Below are positions 53,278 through 60,900 of a stretch of DNA of 64,000 bases, in pieces; positions within the stretch are counted from its first letter, which is position 1; each line of letters opens with the position of its first letter. The translations under genes and the position numbers were made by a program. This DNA comes from Alitta virens (lineage: Eukaryota; Annelida; Polychaeta; Phyllodocida; Nereididae): positions 36,495,685 to 36,559,684 of the forward strand of contig OW028578.1 of NCBI GenBank assembly GCA_932294295.1, read 5' to 3'. The notes beneath the pieces are model-generated. The model did no database searches and had not been told where the DNA came from. It saw only the letters and a program-made list of their open reading frames with translations.

Positions 53278-53769
53278 TGAGGAGATACAGCTATTATGTT
53301 TAAACAGTAAACTTTGAAAGAGTTTTTTCAGATTAAAAGTTTGATAGGCATCCATTGAGGTTATAAACCTATTACCCAACTCCTTTACCCCAAATCACAG
53401 TTTGGTCTAGGTTTGGTATGCCACCATAGCATAATTGACCTTATCCCAGATTAGATGTAAGACTGATAGGGCTGACAGCTGTTTGGTGTCTGTAGGTTCA
53501 AACTCATTAAGGATTAAGGTATCTTGTCTTATCATTTCATATTGCTCCAATCCCACCTACTGTGTAATCACTCCAATGATCAAGGATGTATTGATCCTAG
53601 AAGGAGGTCTTTGTTGTGCTCATTAATCAGAAGCATAATGTGCTTTGATGTAGAGTTAATTTATCTTTATTACTATTAATTAGTGATATGACTGAAGAAT
53701 TCACTGCTAAATCCAAGTTCCACCCCATTCTCTAGTTTTCATTGGAGAGGAGCACATGATTTTTTCACT

Positions 53770-55155
53770 ATGTTTGGATTGCTTGAATTGTTATTGTTTT
53801 TTGGTTCGTTTGAGTTTGTCCAAACTCAGGTTTTGTGTTTGGAGGGGAATTACTGTATCTGTGAAGATGCAGTAATGAAGTGTGGCAATGTTGTGCCCTT
53901 CCTACCTCTGGAAGGAAGGACTGAGACTGTGTTGGTTGTACACTTCAGTGATGAGCATGATGGATATGGAGTTAAGACTTCTGATTTAGAAGGTTATCTT
54001 CATGTTGAACTTTATGGTGTGTGTGGTATCTCTCGGCTGAGGAAGTGGAGTTATGGGTGTAATGACGAATCCGGTGATGGATCAACTGTTGACATGGATG
54101 ATGTGGATGATGTGGCTGAAGACAAAACGGATGATGAAGACAAAACGGATGATGAAGATGATGATGATGATGATGAAATGTTTGATGTGGAGGTTGAAGG
54201 GTGGTTCGGATTTTTCTCCGTGTCTTTGGCTGGATTGTTGACGTTGAATGTAAGCGTTATGTGCGGTTTGCTGAAGACATGGAGAAGAATCAACCAATTC
54301 AGAAGACAAGCTCCACCACCACCCTGTTCCGTTTCCATGATATTATGGCTACAGAAAATCATACACCGGGTGATAATGTTCATGTGCCGCTGTCAAGCTT
54401 GCAAGAGAAGGGCTCCCCCTTCTCTAGAAAGTAAGTCTTTTTAAATTTAAATTTTTATTATTAACCGAACGTTTATGCGTCTTACTGTATAGCACTACCC
54501 ACGCGTTAATGTTTACATTATTAGATCTAAAAAAAGCATCGCTTCGCGCATGCGCGATGCGGTATCTTGCAGCTTCTATTTTCCTCCGTAGTAAAAAGAG
54601 CGGCGCTGCTGACACTGCTGGCGCTGCTGGCTCCGCTGGCGCTGCTGGGGAGATCCTAAAAATGACGTCACCCGGGAGGGAATACCCTTGACGCTGCGTG
54701 CTACAACGCATGCGCGATGCGGTATCTTGAAGCTTCTATTATCCTCCGCAACGTAAAGAGTGGCGCTGCTGACGCTGCTGGCGCTGCTGGCTCCGCTGGC
54801 TCCGCTGGCGCTGCTGGGGAGATCCTAAAAATGACGTCATACCAGCGGGGAATATCCCAGCAGGGAATCCTCGGATCGTTGTAAAGAGTAAATTAGTTTT
54901 AATAATAGGGGAAAAATGCTGATATTAAGTTTATTATTTTTTATTTCAGTTCCACGCGGATTGAGACTCCCGAGAACCCTGCAGGACTTGGTGGGTGCGC
55001 CATCCCCGTCTCCTACAGTGAGTGGCCCGGTGACGAGGTCCATGACAGCCGCTGCTGCTGCTGCTGCCGCTACCGCTGCCACCACCGCTGCCGCCGCAGC
55101 CGCCGCTGCTGAGACGCCTCGTGGTCGCCCCCAAGATGTAGAGAGCGGGCTTTAA
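53770..55155 (+). CDS. Spliced signal-peptide/transmembrane protein with acidic stalk (Polinton cargo)
   Basis: Exon 1 (53770-54430) starts MFGLLELLLFFGSFEFVQTQ, a signal peptide. A short ectodomain with seven or so cysteines (LCLEGNYCICEDAVMKCG) follows, then an Asp-rich stretch at about 110-137, a membrane helix FFSVSLAGLLTLNVSVMCGL, and a cysteine/basic segment. It ends at GAAA/GTAAGT. Intron 54431-54949 ends TTATTTCAG. Exon 2 (54950-55155) continues in phase with PRGLRLPRTLQDLVG and a poly-Ala/Thr tail, giving 288 residues. The shift frame in exon 1 (54201-54434) is also open across the junction, so the tail frame is uncertain. No family recognised. A cell-surface role is inferred from topology. 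Confidence 0.55.
54545..54860. promoter_or_regulatory. Duplicated intron block with NRF1-like and CRE sites
   Basis: Within the intron a block of about 150 bp occurs twice (about 54545-54690 and 54700-54860). Each copy has CGCATGCGC (54547-54555, 54707-54715), GCTGCTGGC repeats and a perfect TGACGTCA (54663-54670, 54832-54839). TGACGTCA is the consensus for CREB/ATF factors, and the CGCATGCGC form is NRF1-like. An intronic enhancer is a plausible but untested reading. Confidence 0.5.
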
Positions 55156-55768
55156 TTATTATATACTTAAATAAAGATGATTGAATGATATTATGACTTG
55201 ATTTTTTTTTTTTTTCAAAAGACACTCTGCCAGTTTGTTATGAAAAAAATGTTAGCCGTGAACAGCTATTAAACACTTCTCTCACATTCGCCCAACATCA
55301 CGGGAAGATCGCAGAGCACGGTTGAGCATAATTTGGAATATAGACAGTTGAAATCTGTCCTTTTTTTAAAATTTTTTTTAATTTTTAAATTTTTTTGTGA
55401 CTCGTTTTCTCTCCCTCTTTATGATGTGGATGGTTAAATCTAACCCGGGTCGGATTTTTCCCTTCCACAGTGGGTGAATATGAAATGAAGCGTATTGTAC
55501 ACAATTAAGCGACTCAGCCATTTATGAGTGGTGCTGTCACACCGAGATGGCGGAGATTTAGATCCTTCAACCATCTCCTTACGAAAGGAAGTTGACACCG
55601 AGTCACATTTTTTAATACAAATCGAGCCAAATATATATATATTTCAGTAGCCATTACTTCTAGCTACAAACTAAAAGCTACAAACTACAAGCTAAAAGCT
55701 ACAAGCTAAAAGCTACAAGCTAAAAGCTACAAGCTAAAAGCTACAAGCTAAAAGCTACAAGCTAAAAG
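55156..55768. repeat. Spacer with AAAAGCTACAAGCT repeats
   Basis: No gene. A tandem run of AAAAGCTACAAGCT (about seven units, 55665-55770) precedes the 3' end of the next minus-strand gene. Confidence 0.7.
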
Positions 55769-56101
55769 CTAGCCTATTCTTAAATACATCTGTTTCAAGA
55801 GTCTGTATTTATCAGACATTTGCATAATCCAACAAGAATTTGGATTAGTTTGAATAGTAGTGGAAGCATAATTTTGAATGTTACGCTCCAAAATATTGAG
55901 TCTATGGGTTTGGATGAAATTATGACATTGACAGAGATTGGTTTGGTGGCTATTGGATTCGGTATGACTTAATACCGAGTTCAGAATGCAAACAAAAAGA
56001 TTCACAAGGATTTTTGGGTTAGGTTTTGTCTCAAATAATTCTTCATTTAACAAAGCAATGTTCCAATCCAAATCATCACTCGTAGTACTCATAGTACTCA
56101 T
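55769..56101 (-). CDS. Unknown 110-residue protein coupled to the CARD gene
   Basis: The frame starts MSTMSTTSDDLDWNIALLNE and has LVNLFVCILNSVLSHTESNS, three nearby cysteine/histidine positions (QTNLCQCHNFIQTH) and a C-terminal MSDKYRLLKQMYLRIG. I do not recognise a family. Its ATG overlaps the stop of the CARD gene as ATGA (56101-56098), so both are probably made from one mRNA by termination-reinitiation. The content is helical and polar with no signal peptide, so it is likely cytosolic like its partner. Confidence 0.55.
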   Translation of the reverse strand: MSTMSTTSDDLDWNIALLNEELFETKPNPKILVNLFVCILNSVLSHTESNSHQTNLCQCHNFIQTHRLNILERNIQNYASTTIQTNPNSCWIMQMSDKYRLLKQMYLRIG

Positions 56102-56394
56102 ATCGATACTTTTGTGAATTCGTCTTCGAGATTGGTTAAGAGATTAGCTAGATCGGTTCTTTTTGTTTCCTTCAATGCGTTAAGGAAGGATGCGAATGCA
56201 GCGGGTCCTCGCATCTGTAGCAGAAATAAAAGGGAGTAATTTCGTTTCGATGGTGGTTCTTCTAATATTTCAGTTACCATTTGCTGATTGAGAATTCCGT
56301 CTTGATAAAGAAATGAAAGCACTTCTGTACAAGGTACTTCTCTAACCAAAACTACAAAGTTCCTACGCAAAGCATCACGATCGCATCTGAGCAT
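56098..56394 (-). CDS. CARD-only protein (Polinton cargo)
   Basis: 98 residues, almost entirely one death-fold domain. LRRNFVVLVREVPCTEVLSF, LYQDGILNQQMVTEILEE, then NYSLLFLLQMRGPAAFASFL and ALKETKRTDLANLL give the six-helix CARD pattern. This includes the hallmarks GIL at the helix 3 start and RGPxAFxxFLxAL at helix 5. It most resembles CARDs of the caspase-2/RAIDD and initiator-caspase type. CARDs assemble apoptosome, inflammasome and RIG-I/MAVS complexes by homotypic contact; a free CARD can block such assembly. No enzyme or second domain is present. Its gene is followed by an overlapping partner gene. Function as a death or immune inhibitor is inference. Confidence 0.75.
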   Translation of the reverse strand: MLRCDRDALRRNFVVLVREVPCTEVLSFLYQDGILNQQMVTEILEEPPSKRNYSLLFLLQMRGPAAFASFLNALKETKRTDLANLLTNLEDEFTKVSI

Positions 56395-57106
56395 TTTGAG
56401 GAAATGTTTCGAACTAAAAATATTTTATTTAGATAGAGCGCGTGGGGGTCGCGCTTGAGCAGGTTTGGGCACGCGCGCTCACGTGCGGTCACGCTTGAGC
56501 ACGCTTAGGCACGCTTTTGGGTGCGCGCGCACGCTTGGACACGTGCGTCAAATGTGGACGCTAAATAATAACAAAAATGAGTCTTTTCAACCGTGCGTCG
56601 AATGCGGGTACTGCTAAATAACACCAAAAATGAGTCTTTTCAACTGTGCGTCGAATGAGGGAACTAAAATCCCTGCTAAATAATACCAAAAAAATGAGTA
56701 ATTGTCTTTTTCAACCGTATGTTCAACTCTGTATTCAACCATCCAGGTAAACCAACCATGCAGTAAACCAACCATAAATTGTTTTATGCACCTGTTTAAA
56801 ATCGTAGCTTCTGGGGTTTCCCCCTGATAGGGTTTCTGTTAACCCTCCTAGTCGTGGTTTCATTGCAATTTACTCTAAGTCAACTTTCGTAGCTTCTGAA
56901 TATATGGATGGGGTTTAATTGGGTGTGAAACAATCGTGGTATCATTGCATTAAGATGAACTCGCGTATAGTTAAGCGTACTTTAAACAATAAACTTTGAA
57001 GTTGAGTAGTGTCACCTGGAAATGGAATATAAGGTCCAGAATTTTTTCTAAATAGCATCACAATCTTCATAGACAGCAATAAGCATTTACATAACCACAC
57101 TCTGAG
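56395..57106. repeat. Spacer with GC-rich and ATGAGTCTTTTCAA repeats
   Basis: About 56435-56550 has CACGCTTGAGCACGCTTAGG-type units. About 56570-56710 has three copies of a block with AAAAATGAGTCTTTTCAAC and GTGCGTCGAATG. The repeats lie upstream of the CARD gene (minus strand) and of the spliced gene (plus strand), so both could be driven from here. Confidence 0.6.
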
Positions 57107-57855
57107 ATGAATTCTACTTGCAACTGCCCAGCAACTGATGTTAAACTTTTATACCTGGGGTATGCGATACTGGCAGGGATCATGCTAGTATTAAGCATTC
57201 AACTATTCGTAAGTGGAATTTAAACAATAATTCACCTCTCTAATTTTATGAATTTATATATAAATAGTTATGTTATAACGAATTAGTGGAATTTAACGGT
57301 GATATAAATTTATAGATAACTCGAATATCATTGCAATTTACGGTTTTATAATGATATTTTTTCCCAATTTTTAGGGTGCAGCCAGGACAAAGAAAATTGT
57401 TCACTTTTGCGCTGAGAGGTTGTCAGCATTTACTCAAAATGCATCGACGGAAACGGAGCAGTAAGTTTATTTTCACAAGTATTCTGGATAATTCTGTGTG
57501 TATTTATAACTATTACTCAATCATATAGAAAAATATCTCAAAAATAATCCTTTTTCTTTTCAGAAACCGAGACTTGGAAGGGAGCTATACCGGAGATGAT
57601 TCCGTAAGGGGTAATACCCCGGTATTTACCATCCCAACCCTCCCAATCTCCCCATCCAACCCACACCGATGGAGTTTCCCTACTCTTCTCACTCCCGGTC
57701 CCAGATCCCCGGCTCGCTCCCCATCGGCTCACTCCCCATCGGCTCACTCCCCATCGGCTCACTCCCCATCTCGTCGCTCCTCTACCCCACCCGCTATCGC
57801 CTACGTCCACGCCACCCAGACAAGAACCAAACGATACGCCGAATCGTCTTTATAA
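57107..57855 (+). CDS. Three-exon small membrane protein with proline-rich tail (Polinton cargo)
   Basis: Exon 1 (57107-57208) encodes MNSTCNCPATDVKLL and the helix YLGYAILAGIMLVLSIQLF, ending at a GTAAGT donor. The acceptor AATTTTTAG precedes exon 2 (57375-57460: GAARTKKIVHFCAERLSAF), which ends at GTAAGT. The acceptor TTTTCAG precedes exon 3 (57564-57855), with NRDLEGSYTGDDS, a proline-rich region and four SPSAH repeats, and stops at 57853-57855. Phases match, giving 159 residues. The short Asn-glycosylatable, two-cysteine N-terminus and basic residues after the helix suggest a type III membrane protein with a cytosolic tail. No family recognised. Confidence 0.6.
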
Positions 57856-57946
57856 ATACTGTTAATTTTATTTTATTCTTATTGCGAAAATTTGTGTTTT
57901 TTTTAATATTTATAATAAATTTTTTTAATATTTATAATAAATTTTT

Positions 57947-60900
57947 TTACCTGAAATACTTCGTTCGTATCGGTTCTAATATTATATCTAAGGGTTTGGT
58001 TGAGATACCATCAGCTAATACTTCCCTTTTAGGATAAAAATAAGCGAATCCGGCTCTATTCTGTTGGTACGTGAAAATAGTATTACTTTTACTGATAAAT
58101 CCTACATTGGTAGAGCTACGACTTTCCTTAGTCTCCAAAACGCTTTTAAATATTTCTAGAGGGTTTTTGACTCTGTTTTTGGATATACCTTTAGAACTAA
58201 ACTTACAATGGTCTTTGTCGGCTACGATATAGGTTTTAGAACAGAGTCCATAGAATATCTCACCTTCGTATTCACGTTTAAATAACCCGGGGCAACGATT
58301 ATCATATTTAGTGTGTTCTGGACAACAAGTTCTTGGAAACCAATGAGTTTCAGCATCAACGTCTCTAACCGAACAATATCCATTTAACTTATGTTTATAT
58401 TCATCTAAGAGTTCTGGTTTAATCACATCTTGCAATGTTTCCCCTGCTATTGAAAAGTAATTGCTGTCCGTATCCATCTGAAGCATTTGAAACTTATCTC
58501 TAGGAACGTATTTACAGAGAAAATCGTAATAGAATTCTAACATTCTTAACTTGGCATATTGCAGAATGAAAAAACCTATTTGAATTGGTAAATCTAACTT
58601 AATCTTGTTTTTTTGAGATTCGATTTCATAAAATTCATAATCATCGGAAAGTTGGGTCATGGATTTGAATCCTTTCTCGTTAGCTTTGAGGCAAGCCTCA
58701 TTCTCACCTTCTACATATCTAACATCCGACTGCTTCAGTTTATTAAGGATAGTTGATCCATAGGCGGAATTTCCTATAAGTTTTGATAAATCGGCAATTA
58801 TTGATAAATCTGGATCTCTATCTCCCGCTCTCCTGGCCTCTGTCACATCGCTAACAAATTCCTGAAAGCACTTCATTCTGTTATATTCTATGACTTGGTG
58901 AATTTTGGATACGACTAAACCGTGCTCTAAATACCATTTCAACAAAGGTGTAGCAAATAGCATTTTCCTAGCTTTCATTCCTCCTACCAACAGTCTTCTA
59001 GGTTTTGTATTCATTCCTGAATCACGAGCAAAATTTTGCATATGTTCACCTATTACTTCGAATGGAATATCGGTAGTGCAAAATATCGGTGACATCTCAC
59101 TAAAATATTCGTATGGTGTCAAGTTATCCGGTTGTTTGAAACCTTGTCCCCATTTTTCGGGGACTGCGATGTCTACTTCTACCATACCGAATAGTTCATC
59201 CCGTTTCACCGCTTCTAAAATTTCCTTTTCGGTCAGAGTTTTCTTATGTTTTTTGAAAAACTTGGGTCTTTGGTTTTCTACAAATTTTTGCAAGTCCGGA
59301 GTATCTTTAATCATTTTCAGAAATTTGCATTCCCATATTTCCTCAACTTCGTATCCTAACTTTTTGTAGTAGTTATTCCTATCTTGTCTTCTTTTCTGCG
59401 CGAGTAACCCTTTTTTCTTTTCTTTCTCAGATAAATTTTTATTCATTAGAGGACAATCACCACCGTGATGGTGGAAATAGCAACCATCGTATTGATATAT
59501 TTTAGTTATATTATTTGAACAAGATACTCCATCAGCAAAGAAACGTCCATCTCTCTTTTCCTTATTTCCATTTCGTTTATGCCAAATCTTTAGATTTCTT
59601 TTATGACTTAAATAATCCATCCAATAGAACATGTTATCATATCTATCCCTCACCACGGGTTTAAATTCATCTTTCGCGTGTCTTCTAATGAATGAACCCA
59701 CTGGAAATTCTTTGCTGAAGGCGTATAGATATAACGCATTAGCGTCATATCCTATTATTCTCTTCACCCGATTATTACCACCCCGAATAAATGTCTTATC
59801 TCTCTGAGCTTGTCTGTGAAAAATAATAGAAGCTCCTCCAATTATATTCTGTAAATAGGAGAAGTAAAGGTCAGAATTTTTTTGGTCAATCAGAGAAAAA
59901 TAGGCACCATTTTTCTCTGCACTCTGAAAAACTAATTGCCTAGCAATTCCTGGGACACTAATGGAGCTTTTGAAAATATCTATTTGCTTAACCTTATAAA
60001 AGTCTTGCAGCTTCATTACTGCTTTAACGAATGGTGTCACATCTAAATTATTATACCATATAAGAAAATCTTTAAAACAACTCATATTTTCGCTCATCCA
60101 AACTGTTTTCAACCATTGGTAATTTTCAAATGTCTCCAGGACATTACATTGCTTTAGGTTAGAGTAGAACGCTTCGTACGGAGGTAATTCTGGATAATCT
60201 AACTTGGAGGGATCATCAAAAAATTCGTATGGAAAATATCCTTTCTGTTCTTGAATTTTAAAAGCTTTTAAGAAGCTAGAATAACTCGTGCCCGGTGCTA
60301 AGTAGTTTATCACATCTAAGAATCTAAAACTCTCATTAGCAAGACAGGAGTATGAACTGTTTTTCTTGACTATAAACTTGCGTTCTGAATTGTGCAATTC
60401 TAGACATCTAGCTATTTCTCTTTTGATTAAATTTATGTCATACTTTGCAGAGTTAAAACCTAAAACTGGAATCTGAGTGTAATAATGTTCGAATGTGTCA
60501 ATCATGTTTTGGATTTTTGTACGCATTATGGCATTGAAGCTTTCTTTCTCATCTACTTCAGTATTCCAAGTATTCAATTGAGATTCCAGTTCCTGCATTA
60601 CAAAACTAAGTTTTTCTTGAACAAGCGCTTGCGCGGTTGATTGAATTCTAGTCATATATGCGAGCATTGCCTTCACAAGCATCTCGCGATCTTGTTCGAC
60701 AATACAGTGAGCTTCTTCAAAGTCTGGGACATTACTACAAATACTAACGCTAATTGGAATGTGCTCTGCTGTAATCATTGTATTTTCTACGGAATCATTC
60801 TCTATTTTTTTCAAATATGCCTCGAAATCGTAGACTATAAAATATTCGTAAAATCGTTCATCATTGGAGACATCTATTCCAAATTCTTCTAACTGCTCAA

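Noticed and set aside
58905..59369. Plus-strand ORF inside PolB
   Set aside because: Antisense shadow of the polymerase with no motifs.
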